From an uncultured Eubacterium sp. (lineage in GTDB: Bacteria > Bacillota > Clostridia > Oscillospirales > Acutalibacteraceae): a stretch of 64,000 nucleotides of DNA. Position numbers and translations under genes: made by a program. The notes under the pieces were generated by a model. The model had not been told where the DNA came from and made no database searches. It saw nothing but the letters and a program-made list of their open reading frames with translations. The stretch is taken from assembly GCF_934561735.1 (NCBI RefSeq), contig NZ_CAKTGT010000001.1, forward strand, positions 310,001 to 374,000, given 5' to 3'. The first letter of the stretch is position 1. The number at the start of each line of letters is the position of its first letter. Shown here one piece after another: positions 8,244-15,687 of the stretch.

Positions 8244-8696
8244 TTATATATAAAAAGAGTATGTAATAGTATACATTATCCAACACCAGAAAAGTTTTTT
8301 CATGCGTTCAAGGCCACGCTTGATCGACTGGCGAATAGACTCCTCATGTACGCTCTCGGCCTCGGCAATTTCCTTGATGCTCTTTCCGAGAATGATGTGG
8401 GCATCAATCCTGCGACCCTGGATCTCCGGCAAAGAGTTGAGTGCGTTCCACAGACGGATGAACAGCTCCATGCGCTCCAGAAGCTCCTGGGGCGTTTGCT
8501 CATGCAGGCAGGCGGAATATTCGATCCCGTCATCGCAGTCCAGCGAATACTGCGCCTTATGCAGGGAGAGCCGCCGCTGGTAGGCCATTTCGTGCCGGGC
8601 ATCGGCCACAAATACTTCGGCTACCTCGTCAGAAACCTCGATAAACTGATCCTGTGTGTACCAATAATAAAAATCCTTCAGATTGATTGTAGTCAT
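8244..8696 (-). CDS. ICE-type sigma-70 family factor (region 4 only)
   Basis: A 150-residue protein starting at the ATG at 8696, behind a GGAGG site, not at the longer upstream frame. The start MTTINLKDFYYWYT, the middle QYSLDCDDGIEYSACLHE and a C-terminal region-4-like helix-turn-helix (IILGKSIKEIAEAESVHEES) match the small sigma-like regulators of integrative conjugative elements in Firmicutes. The last residues, after RMKKLF, diverge into an odd hydrophobic tail, so the 3' end may be altered by recombination. Base composition is clearly more GC-rich than the flanks. No relaxase, integrase or transfer gene is present, so this is a stranded remnant. Confidence 0.75.
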   Translation of the reverse strand: MTTINLKDFYYWYTQDQFIEVSDEVAEVFVADARHEMAYQRRLSLHKAQYSLDCDDGIEYSACLHEQTPQELLERMELFIRLWNALNSLPEIQGRRIDAHIILGKSIKEIAEAESVHEESIRQSIKRGLERMKKLFWCWIMYTITYSFYI

Positions 8697-9126
8697 AAAT
8701 AAACCTCCGTTTCGGTGTTGTGTGGATGAGTGACCGAAACGGGGCTTGGCGGGGAGCGGCACCCCGGGGAGCCGCCCCGCACCTCGGGACAATTTGTTTC
8801 GAAGTACAAAAAAGCGCCTGGGCGACACAAAGCCGCACAGACGCATGAAATTATATATTCATTTATGTACTGCCAAATTGCACACCGACCGCCGGATTGA
8901 TCCTGCTGGGCAGGTGGGCTTTTTTTTGACAGGTTAGGGGGATGGAAAATAAGCGAGAGCACAGCGACACCTCCATGTAGGGCCGCCATACTTCGTTAGG
9001 TTATATACTCATAAAGAAACGGCGGCTTGATAAACTCAAAACCGCCGTTTCCATTGCACCGCAGGCCATTCAACAACGGTTTCGTTGTGATGGCTCTGCG
9101 TCTGTGCGTCTGGCTCTTTTCAATAT
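8697..9126. other. Non-coding part of the mobile remnant
   Basis: 430 bp without a credible gene. It contains a very GC-rich hairpin around 8746-8781 just before the sigma-like gene, a plus-strand hairpin-plus-T-run near 8910-8930, and the terminator-like hairpins described separately at 9016-9100. The sequence looks like ICE intergenic DNA joined to the end of the acetyltransferase cassette. Confidence 0.5.
9016..9051 (-). terminator. Terminator-like hairpin after the acetyltransferase gene
   Basis: Perfect 10 bp stem GAAACGGCGG/CCGCCGTTTC, followed on the minus strand by TTTATGAG. A second imperfect hairpin (CCAT..CAACaAC / GTtGTG.ATGG) lies at about 9062-9100, between it and the gene end at 9127. 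Confidence 0.55.
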
Positions 9127-9753
9127 TTACTTAAATTGATCGATACGGCCCGATTGGATTGCCGCAAGATTACGAGCAATTTTTTCTTCCGGCCAATCCC
9201 ACCACCGCTCTGTCAGCAACGCCGAAATAGTTGCATCAGAAAAGCGTTTTCGGATAGGTTTAGCCGGAACACCTCCTACAATGGTATAGGGCGGGACATC
9301 TTTTGTTACAACAGCTCTGGTGCCAATAATGGCACCATCCCCTATGGTAACTCCAGCGAAGATCACGGCCTCATATCCAATCCAGACATCACTTCCAATA
9401 ACAATATCGCCTTTGTTGTCCCATGCCTCGGTTATGTGGCTAACATCCAGCCCCCATTCCTCAAAGAAGATAGGAAATGGATAAGTAGCAAGTGAAGTCA
9501 TGCTGTGGTTGGCACTGTTGAACAAAAAACGAGCGCCACAAGCGATAGAGCAAAATTTACCAATAATCAGCCTGTCATGGTTAATGGGATAATGGTAAAG
9601 AACATTATTCTTTTGAAAATCAACAGGATCATTTACAAAGTCGTTATACATGGTGTAGTCGCCCACGATGATGCTGGGATCAGTAACGACATTTTTTAAA
9701 TATACAGTTTCCCGATCTTTTGACCGGGGATAAATTTTTTGTTTGTCCATCAT
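9127..9753 (-). CDS. Vat/CatB-type xenobiotic acetyltransferase
   Basis: A 208-residue left-handed beta-helix (hexapeptide repeat) O-acetyltransferase of the xenobiotic group, which acetylates antibiotics such as streptogramin A (Vat) or chloramphenicol (CatB). The family motifs are present: LIIGKFCSIACGARFLFN with its hexapeptide repeats, NSANHSMTSLATYPF (the catalytic-His loop ANH), GDIVIGSDVWIGYEAVI and TIVGGVPAKPIRKRF. The gene overlaps the end of the KTR gene (ATGA) and lies behind an attenuator-type leader, the organisation expected of a resistance gene acting against ribosome-targeting drugs. The actual substrate is unproven. Confidence 0.85.
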   Translation of the reverse strand: MMDKQKIYPRSKDRETVYLKNVVTDPSIIVGDYTMYNDFVNDPVDFQKNNVLYHYPINHDRLIIGKFCSIACGARFLFNSANHSMTSLATYPFPIFFEEWGLDVSHITEAWDNKGDIVIGSDVWIGYEAVIFAGVTIGDGAIIGTRAVVTKDVPPYTIVGGVPAKPIRKRFSDATISALLTERWWDWPEEKIARNLAAIQSGRIDQFK

Positions 9754-9950
9754 AATTCGTTATCCTCCTTAGAAATCAAGTCAGCCATGCGGATGACAGA
9801 TAGTTTTGATTTTTTGACATTCACTAAAGTTTCCTGTTTACATTTCGGGCAATACAGTGGAAAATTGATAAGCTCTGTATCTGTCCTCACTCTAAGACGA
9901 GTTTTATTCCCACATATAGGACAGAGGAGCCATATTGCTTTATTTTTCAA
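9750..9950 (-). CDS. Cysteine-rich KTR domain protein
   Basis: A 66-residue protein of the Cys_rich_KTR family. It carries two CxxC knuckles (CPICGNKTRLRVR and CPKCKQET), predicted to bind zinc, and the KTR motif that names the family. The start is TTG at 9950 behind AAAGGATG; the stop overlaps the ATG of the acetyltransferase, implying translational coupling. Members are often found next to tet, vat or other resistance genes on Firmicute mobile elements; their function is unknown. Confidence 0.8.
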   Translation of the reverse strand: MKNKAIWLLCPICGNKTRLRVRTDTELINFPLYCPKCKQETLVNVKKSKLSVIRMADLISKEDNEL

Positions 9951-9965
9951 GTAGTATCATCCTTT

Positions 9966-10004
9966 CAAAAAAAGAGGGCAACACAAATAAATTTGTGTGC
10001 CCCC
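9966..10004 (-). terminator. Attenuator terminator before the KTR gene
   Basis: On the minus strand a hairpin (GGGGGCACACAAAT with ATTTGTGTTGCCCTC, one bulge) runs directly into seven Ts at 9973-9967, 16 bp before the KTR start. It is a complete intrinsic terminator located between the promoter and the first full-length gene, so it must be overcome for expression. Confidence 0.75.
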
Positions 10005-10036
10005 TGCTGGGAAATTTAACAATAAAGACAGCAAAA

Positions 10037-10064
10037 GGCCACAAACAAAACATTGTTTGTGGCC
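10037..10064 (-). promoter_or_regulatory. Leader hairpin 3 with T-run
   Basis: Perfect 10 bp stem GGCCACAAAC/GTTTGTGGCC, followed on the minus strand by TTTTGCTG. A second terminator-like hairpin within the same leader. Confidence 0.6.
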
Positions 10065-10084
10065 TACATAGACTTATAGCCTAA

Positions 10085-10158
10085 GTCAATTCGTAAAAAG
10101 GGTACAAAAACCAAAGGTAGCCTATATCTACCTTGGCCTTCCCGTTTTACAAATTGAC
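10085..10158 (-). promoter_or_regulatory. Large nested leader hairpin (possible anti-terminator)
   Basis: Outer arms 10085-10102 and 10141-10158 pair at 16 of 18 positions. They enclose an inner hairpin at 10111-10135 (CCAAGGTAG/CTACCTTTGG) that is followed by TTTTTG on the minus strand. The outer arm overlaps the end of the leader peptide, so a ribosome on the leader would change the folding. Confidence 0.6.
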
Positions 10159-10239
10159 TTTCCGAAAAGGCTCCGCACAATGTTTTGCTTCATAAAATTG
10201 TGTGGAGCCGAAACCACCGCAGCGCTTCACGAATAACAT
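10147..10239 (-). CDS. Leader peptide of the acetyltransferase cassette (30 aa)
   Basis: A short frame beginning MLFVKRCGGFGS with an AAGGGGTGA ribosome binding site 7-8 bp upstream, ending in a stop inside the large leader hairpin. A strong hairpin (10169-10209, GGCTCC...GGAGCC) lies within its coding sequence. Position after a consensus promoter and before serial terminators is what is known for ribosome-mediated attenuation in tet(M)- and msr/mef-type loci. I infer the same mechanism here: drug-stalled ribosomes on the leader would change folding and allow read-through. Confidence 0.6.
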   Translation of the reverse strand: MLFVKRCGGFGSTQFYEAKHCAEPFRKVNL

Positions 10240-10271
10240 CGTGCTCACCCCTTCCATAACTTGATAATTTC

Positions 10272-10300
10272 ATTTTAAGCGTTTTTCATACAGTTGTCAA
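10272..10300 (-). promoter_or_regulatory. Consensus promoter of the acetyltransferase cassette
   Basis: On the minus strand, TTGACA (10300-10295), a 17 bp spacer and TAAAAT (10277-10272). It lies 33 bp before the leader peptide start. Near-perfect match to the vegetative consensus. Confidence 0.8.
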
Positions 10301-10589
10301 GTTTGCAACAAACTTTCGCAATCATAAATTTTTAAAACGCCATAAAGAATTTACTAAATTATTATACCATAAAAAATCAACAGGTTCTATAAAATTTATA
10401 ATCAACGCTCAATGCGTTTCCCCGAACTGATAAATATTGATACCGATTATTTATTATCAGGTATAATATTTTGTTACACAAACAAAAAGCATTTTTTTCC
10501 AAAAAATAGAAGCAGTCGGATGGTATTAATTCCGATTCGTTGAGCAAAATATTACAGTAACAAATGAAAAAGAATTGGAGAGATACAAA
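10301..10589. other. AT-rich intergenic region before spoVT
   Basis: About 290 bp with no credible gene. A TATAAT at 10462-10467 is the only promoter-like element seen upstream of spoVT, but its best -35 partner (TTGATA) is 19 bp away. It marks the return from the mobile segment to native sequence. Confidence 0.4.
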
Positions 10590-11126
10590 ATGAAAGCAAC
10601 AGGCATTGTCAGAAGAATTGACGATTTGGGCAGGATTGTAATCCCAAAGGAAATCCGCCGTTCGTTCAGAATTAAAGAGGGTGACCCGCTGGAGATTTAC
10701 ACGGACAGTGAGGGCGAGGTTATTTTTAAGAAATATTCGCCGATTGGGGAACTTTCAAACTTTGCGGAGCAGTATGCGGAAGTTTTGCACAAGGACGCAG
10801 GTATGCCCGTTGCAATTACGGACAACGACCATGTTGTTGCGGCTTCGGGTATCAGCAAGCGTGAGGTGCTTGAACGCAGGGTAAGCAAAAGTCTTGAGGA
10901 GCTTATGGAAAACCGTCAAATCCACATCAAAACCGACAAGGTGCCGTCTATGAATGCCATTGAGGGCTTTGACCGTCAGGCACAGATTGTTTATCCTATC
11001 ATTTACGGCGGTGATGTCAGCGGTGCCGTGGCTGTGTTTGATGACGGAAAAGGCACTTTGCCGAGCGAGGCAGACATCAAGCTTGTTCAGGTGGCTGCTT
11101 CTTTTCTCGGAAAACAGATGGAATAG
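10590..11126 (+). CDS. spoVT: Stage V sporulation protein T (AbrB-type regulator)
   Basis: A DNA-binding regulator of forespore gene expression in endospore formers. The N-terminal swapped-hairpin AbrB domain is plain (MKATGIVRRIDDLGRIVIPK, then EIRRSFRIKEGDPLEIY), followed by a C-terminal GAF-like domain. From the ATG at 10590, behind GGAGAG, the length is 178 residues, equal to B. subtilis SpoVT; the TTG five codons earlier is less likely because the ribosome binding site overlaps it. Its presence indicates a spore former. Confidence 0.93.
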   Translation: MKATGIVRRIDDLGRIVIPKEIRRSFRIKEGDPLEIYTDSEGEVIFKKYSPIGELSNFAEQYAEVLHKDAGMPVAITDNDHVVAASGISKREVLERRVSKSLEELMENRQIHIKTDKVPSMNAIEGFDRQAQIVYPIIYGGDVSGAVAVFDDGKGTLPSEADIKLVQVAASFLGKQME

Positions 11127-11202
11127 TATTATGCAAATTGCACAAAAATCTTTTGCAAACTTTGTGTATACTATCCAACACATAGAATATAGCAAAATAC
11201 CC

Positions 11203-11230
11203 TTGCATTTTTTGAAAAGGTGATTATAAT
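11203..11230 (+). promoter_or_regulatory. Promoter for the YczE-type gene
   Basis: TTGCAT (11203-11208) and TATAAT (11225-11230) with a 16 bp spacer, 65 bp before the start codon. Confidence 0.5.
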
Positions 11231-11295
11231 AGGGTGCAAGAGAGAGGAAAGTAAGGCAAATGAATTAGATTTGTCAAGATTACGAGGCGTATTCT

Positions 11296-12144
11296 ATGAA
11301 GAAATTTGAAAAGGAAGCATATGGCTACATCAAAGATATGTTCGCTCAGCATAATATGGTGAAGCGAGTAGTTATGACGGTAATTTCCATTATCGTGATG
11401 GGCTTTGGAATTGCACTTTTCAATGTTTCGGGATTTGGTGTTGACCCCTTTACATCAATGAACATGAATATTTCCTCCACCTTGGGAATCGGCTACGGAA
11501 CATATCAGCTGATTGTCAATGCCGTTATCATTGTATTTGTCGTGATAGTTGCTCACAGAGGACTTATCGGAGTGGGTACGGTGATAAATATGGTTGGCGT
11601 CGGTTACAGTTGCGAATTTTTCAGCGGTCTTATTGCTCCTCATATCAGCAACAGTCTTGCGGTTCGCATATGCCTACTTGCGGCAGGTATTATTGTTCTG
11701 TGCTTTTCCTGCTCTCTGTTTTTTGTGTCAAATATCGGCGTCGGTCCGTATGATTCACTCAGCTTTATGCTTAGCCAATTTACTCATATACATTACAAAT
11801 GGCTGAGGGTCATGACCGATATTGCCGTTATTATTATAGGACTCGTGGTAAGCGGAGGTTTGACTTCGCTGCTTAAAGGCGATATTTCGGGTGTTAAAAA
11901 TATCGGAATAGGTACAATTATCACAGCCTTTATGATGGGTCCGCTTGTTAATTTCTTTTCTAAGCATATCACTTCCAAGATTTTGGATGTTGATTATGCC
12001 GGAATAAGTCGTGATATTGCATTTTTTATGATAAAAGGTGCAATGGTTAAAAACAAAGTTCCTGCTGATTACAATCCGGCAGAGCTTAACATAGATTCTC
12101 CCGATTGTTTGGTTATTACCGAGGGAGAGATAAAAGATATTTAA
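11296..12144 (+). CDS. YczE/YyaS/YitT-family membrane protein
   Basis: A 282-residue integral membrane protein with about five predicted helices between residues 25 and 220 (VVMTVISIIVMGFGIALFNV, YQLIVNAVIIVFVVIVAH, LLAAGIIVLCFSCSLFFV and others) and a charged C-terminal tail. The repeated element around GFGVDPFTSMN and NIGVGPYDSLS is the pattern of the YczE family. The biochemical function is unknown; in Bacillus YczE influences lipopeptide antibiotic production. It stands alone, with its own promoter and a shared terminator. Confidence 0.8.
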   Translation: MKKFEKEAYGYIKDMFAQHNMVKRVVMTVISIIVMGFGIALFNVSGFGVDPFTSMNMNISSTLGIGYGTYQLIVNAVIIVFVVIVAHRGLIGVGTVINMVGVGYSCEFFSGLIAPHISNSLAVRICLLAAGIIVLCFSCSLFFVSNIGVGPYDSLSFMLSQFTHIHYKWLRVMTDIAVIIIGLVVSGGLTSLLKGDISGVKNIGIGTIITAFMMGPLVNFFSKHITSKILDVDYAGISRDIAFFMIKGAMVKNKVPADYNPAELNIDSPDCLVITEGEIKDI

Positions 12145-12241
12145 CTTCGCAACAAAGGCTTTCGATTAATTTCGTCAACCTTTTTAATATAGCCCCTTTT
12201 AGATTTTATATAAATTTACTCCAAATGCTTGTTATAAGCAT

Positions 12242-12282
12242 AAAAAAGCGACTCTCGAATAATTCGAGGGTCGCTTTTTTTT
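12242..12282. terminator. Bidirectional terminator
   Basis: AAAAAAGCGAC...GTCGCTTTTTTTT with a near-perfect stem and the loop AATAATT. It has A-runs before and T-runs after, so it can stop both the YczE-type gene and the converging alpha-galactosidase operon. Confidence 0.85.
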
Positions 12283-12292
12283 GTCGTTAATT

Positions 12293-14008
12293 TTAGAGAT
12301 TTGATATTCTGAAAACTTTTACATCGTGCGATGCAACGGATGTTTTGATTGTGTCGGAATGGAAGATTTCCTCGCTCCACAAATTCTTGATTTGTGCATT
12401 GCTTGTGCGGGAAACACCGAGATACTTTTCATCCTTGAGCGTTGCAAGGTCAAATTCAATTTCTTTTTTGCTGCCGCCTTTGTTAAAGAAGCAAAGGGCA
12501 ACATCGCCGTTTGAAAGCGGACGGGCAAGAATATCGATACTGCCTTTTTTGCCGATACGCTTTGCCGGTTTAACAATAGTGTCTTGGTCAACACGGATAA
12601 GATTTTCGTTTGTAACGATTTTGAGAATGGCATCGCTCTTTTTTGAGCCGTTTTGGAGTTCTCTCAAATCATTGCCCAAAACAAGCGGAGCAGCCATCAT
12701 ACACCAAAGTGTAAAGTGAGCACGGTTTTCCTCAATAGTGAGCTTGCCGTTGCCTACTTCAAGCATATCGGGATCGTTTATATGCCCCGGAGAAGCACTT
12801 TTGTACATATTAACGGTACGGTTGTATATCCAAACAATGCTGAACCATTTTGGCATAATGTCGTGTGTTGTACGCCACATATTGCCTGCCTTTGCACCCC
12901 AAGTCCACGGATGATTTGTGCCCCATTCGCACAGGGAATAGGTGATAGGCTTTTGCGGTTCACCCGAATACATTGACCAAGCGTGCGAAGCGTCCTCAAG
13001 TGCCTTGCCCATTCGTCTGTACTGAATATATGACGAGTCGGCACGGGTGACAACAGGGTTTTGAAGTCTAATAATGTTTTCGCCTGCCGAAAGTTTGACG
13101 ATTGTTTGAAGTCTTGCATCGGGAGTGAATGCCACGCTTGGCGGGAAGAACACTTCGTTTGTGTTGCCGTTGACATTGATTTGAAGATAAGTTTCTTTTC
13201 TGCTTGCAAGTTTTTTGTAGTGGATGGTGAAAACATATTCTCCGCCCTGTGCAACATCAACTTTGAATTGAGCGGTGCCTGCACCGTGATTTAAAAATGC
13301 AATGCCTTTTTTGGTAGGCAATTCGTCAACCTTGATTGCCTTTGCCCTGCCTGTGTATTTTGCACGGTCGGGCGTAAGCTTAACAAATTCTCTTTCGCCC
13401 TTACGGCTGATACCTACATATTCGATAATCGGAGTTTTACCGCTGATGTATTTGTGGTGGCAAAAATCGTATTTAAAAAATTCAACACCCCAGGAAGCAA
13501 ATGTTTTTGCGTCAATTTCTTCATTACCGAGAGAAGCCGGCAAATCCTCACAGGTGAGGGTGCCGTTTGATGTGTAAAGACCCATTTTGAGCCCCATTTG
13601 GTTGATTTTTCTGCCAACCTGAGCCATACCGCTCGGGAAAGACTCAAGGTCGCCCTGGAGCATTCCGTTTTCATCTCTCATGGAGCTGTGCCAGCAGTCG
13701 TCAATGTTAACATATTTATATCCTGCGTCGGCAAGGCCCGTGTCAACCATAGCCTTTGCCATATCAAGAATAGTGTCCTCATCAATATGATTACGCAATG
13801 AGTTCCAGCTTGACCAACCCATAATCGGGGTTTTGCTGCCGCCGTTGTAGTCCTCGTCTTTTTTGTAGTCAATGGTTATTTTTGACGGCGGAAAAGCCTT
13901 CATTGCACAAAGCGGACAGTTGCCGTCTGCCTTTGTTGACAAAAACCATGTAACAAACAGTACAACGGCTATTGCGATTAATACGATTAAAATAATAAGG
14001 AATATCAT
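12293..14008 (-). CDS. Membrane-anchored GH27 alpha-galactosidase with an inserted beta-sandwich domain
   Basis: A glycoside hydrolase family 27 enzyme that removes alpha-1,6-galactose from raffinose-type sugars or galactomannan. Residues 1-25 are one membrane anchor (MIFLIILIVLIAIAVVLFV), so the enzyme faces outside. The barrel starts at PIMGWSSWNS near 62 and YVNIDDCWH near 98; the nucleophile is the Asp of FFKYDFCHH near 179, the acid/base the Asp of HINDPDMLEVGN near 412. These are about 230 residues apart, versus roughly 55 in ordinary GH27, because ~180 residues resembling a CBM6/35-type module (GGEYVFTIHYKK, AGENIIRLQNP) are inserted between. The start overlaps the upstream gene by ATGA. 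Confidence 0.87.
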   Translation of the reverse strand: MIFLIILIVLIAIAVVLFVTWFLSTKADGNCPLCAMKAFPPSKITIDYKKDEDYNGGSKTPIMGWSSWNSLRNHIDEDTILDMAKAMVDTGLADAGYKYVNIDDCWHSSMRDENGMLQGDLESFPSGMAQVGRKINQMGLKMGLYTSNGTLTCEDLPASLGNEEIDAKTFASWGVEFFKYDFCHHKYISGKTPIIEYVGISRKGEREFVKLTPDRAKYTGRAKAIKVDELPTKKGIAFLNHGAGTAQFKVDVAQGGEYVFTIHYKKLASRKETYLQINVNGNTNEVFFPPSVAFTPDARLQTIVKLSAGENIIRLQNPVVTRADSSYIQYRRMGKALEDASHAWSMYSGEPQKPITYSLCEWGTNHPWTWGAKAGNMWRTTHDIMPKWFSIVWIYNRTVNMYKSASPGHINDPDMLEVGNGKLTIEENRAHFTLWCMMAAPLVLGNDLRELQNGSKKSDAILKIVTNENLIRVDQDTIVKPAKRIGKKGSIDILARPLSNGDVALCFFNKGGSKKEIEFDLATLKDEKYLGVSRTSNAQIKNLWSEEIFHSDTIKTSVASHDVKVFRISNL

Positions 14009-15174
14009 AACAGTCCTATCTCCTCAAAGTATTCAAATTCCTTTTGTGCCTCTGCCCTTGTTTCATCACTTGCAAGGTCAAAGGTTGCTTCTTTTACAAA
14101 GTCTTTTTTGTTTTTAAAGTTGTATATAATTCTGTACATCCAGCAAAACGGCAACAGATACGGTCTGCCGTCTATGAACTTGACATACGGTATGTTTTTC
14201 ATTTTTTTGTATGACGGAAAGAGAAGGGCCAGCTTTGTCATAAAATTGCTGTTGTGGCCGTCCTCGATTGCCTTACGCTTAACCACAACTGCCTTGTTGC
14301 GGTTGATATTGCCGAATGCACCGAAGCCGAGCAAAAATTCCTTTGTACTGTCGGTATCATCGGTGTATTTTTTGCCGACACCGAACCAATCATAACAGAT
14401 TGAAAAAATGATTTGCGAAAAGCGTTTTAAGTTAAGCTCGTCCGCTTTGCTTGCAACTCTGTCAATATCGGGCGAAAAGTGTTTGATGAACACTGCCAGG
14501 TCAAGTATCATCTTCACCCCGGCACCGTAAAACCAAAAGTGGTGCGCAATATGGGTCAGCAGATACAGCAGGTTGTATTCGGGTTCAAGTTCACCGCAAA
14601 ATCCGTCAAAATTTGCGTGATTGATTGCGTCCGCAAAGTAGGTTTCGGCATCTGCATTGCCGACTTTACCGCTGACAATTTTTGTGTGACATTCAACCAA
14701 AACATCACCCTTGTGATAATTGTAAACAGGTCCGTTGTCCTCGGTCAACTCAAAGCCGTTGCCGACAAAAAGCTGTTTTGCCTTTGGTCTGTCGTCAAGC
14801 CTTATCAGCACATCGATGTCGCCCATAAGTCGAAGTTCGGGAGTGGGATAAAGTTCTTTCAGTTGAGCACCTTTGAAAAAGATGTGTTCAATTTTGTTTG
14901 CCGTCAGCAGTTCGTCAATCTCATCAATAACCGCCTTTTGCATATCGTAGTTGACAATTCCGTCGTAAAAGGCGTCTTTGAAAGCCTCATAAGCCGTTTT
15001 GCTCTCTTTTAAGGAATTATTGTCCTTAATCACAGAAAAGACGACAGGAGCCAAATTGTGAGCGTTACAAAGCTCGTAAAAGCTGTTGAGGTCAACATTG
15101 ATTTCGGTATTTACTTTGTTATTTTCAAAATATGCCCTGAGGCACCGAAGCATAAAATCCTGTTCTTTAGTCAT
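14005..15174 (-). CDS. Nucleotidyltransferase family protein (NTP_transf_5 type)
   Basis: A 389-residue protein of the uncharacterised nucleotidyltransferase family. The core motif is FFKGAQLKELYPTPELRLMG followed by DIDVLI; Asp119 and Asp121 are the expected metal ligands. The rest is helical (HFWFYGAGVKMILDLAVF). Relatives occur in polysaccharide and natural-product clusters, substrate unknown. I chose the ATG at 15174, which overlaps the stop of the upstream gene (TGATG); its own stop overlaps the alpha-galactosidase start. The four genes from Nudix to GH27 are therefore one tightly coupled operon. Confidence 0.78.
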   Translation of the reverse strand: MTKEQDFMLRCLRAYFENNKVNTEINVDLNSFYELCNAHNLAPVVFSVIKDNNSLKESKTAYEAFKDAFYDGIVNYDMQKAVIDEIDELLTANKIEHIFFKGAQLKELYPTPELRLMGDIDVLIRLDDRPKAKQLFVGNGFELTEDNGPVYNYHKGDVLVECHTKIVSGKVGNADAETYFADAINHANFDGFCGELEPEYNLLYLLTHIAHHFWFYGAGVKMILDLAVFIKHFSPDIDRVASKADELNLKRFSQIIFSICYDWFGVGKKYTDDTDSTKEFLLGFGAFGNINRNKAVVVKRKAIEDGHNSNFMTKLALLFPSYKKMKNIPYVKFIDGRPYLLPFCWMYRIIYNFKNKKDFVKEATFDLASDETRAEAQKEFEYFEEIGLL

Positions 15175-15677
15175 CAAAATACTGCCATATTAAATACTTT
15201 TGACAAAACCGTCATTATCACTCCGGCACAGAAAACACCCAAGCAGATTACGCCGAAGCTCTTTTTTCTGTCGAGATGGAGGAGGGAGGCAAGGAGCGAA
15301 CCCGTCCAAGCACCTGTTCCCGGCAACGGAATAGCAACAAAAATGAGCAATCCCCAAATGCCGTATTTGTCAATTTTATCTCTTTTTTTCAAGGTCTTTT
15401 CTTCGAGCCAGTAAATCGGCTTGTTTATTCCGGGAACTTTCTTGAGCCACTCAAAAATCTTGTTTATGAGGAGCAGAATGAACGGAATAGGTAATATGTT
15501 ACCTAAAAAGCTGATTATGAAGCCTTTAAAGATGTTCATCTGAAGCAGGCTGATTGCCGTGAACATACCGAGTCTGCATTCCAAAACAGGGCAGACGGAT
15601 ATGATGAAAACAACAAGCCAATCAGGGATACCGTGTGAGGTTAAGAATTCTTGAAAACTTGTAACAAACTCGTGCAT
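15174..15677 (-). CDS. Small multidrug-export-like membrane protein (COG2426)
   Basis: A 167-residue membrane protein of the putative small multi-drug export family. Typical stretches are ISVCPVLECRLGMFTAISLL near 27, FLGNILPIPFILLLINKIFE near 58, and the C-terminal IPLPGTGAWTGSLLASL near 122, with four or so membrane helices. The family's name comes from weak evidence and its substrate is not established. It starts 10 bp after the Nudix gene and overlaps the nucleotidyltransferase gene, so it is translated as part of that operon. Confidence 0.78.
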   Translation of the reverse strand: MHEFVTSFQEFLTSHGIPDWLVVFIISVCPVLECRLGMFTAISLLQMNIFKGFIISFLGNILPIPFILLLINKIFEWLKKVPGINKPIYWLEEKTLKKRDKIDKYGIWGLLIFVAIPLPGTGAWTGSLLASLLHLDRKKSFGVICLGVFCAGVIMTVLSKVFNMAVF

Positions 15678-15687
15678 AAAATCACCT

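Noticed and set aside
8693..8989. 98-codon GC-rich frame in the ICE remnant
   Set aside because: No ribosome binding site, overlaps the hairpin-rich non-coding stretch and resembles no family.
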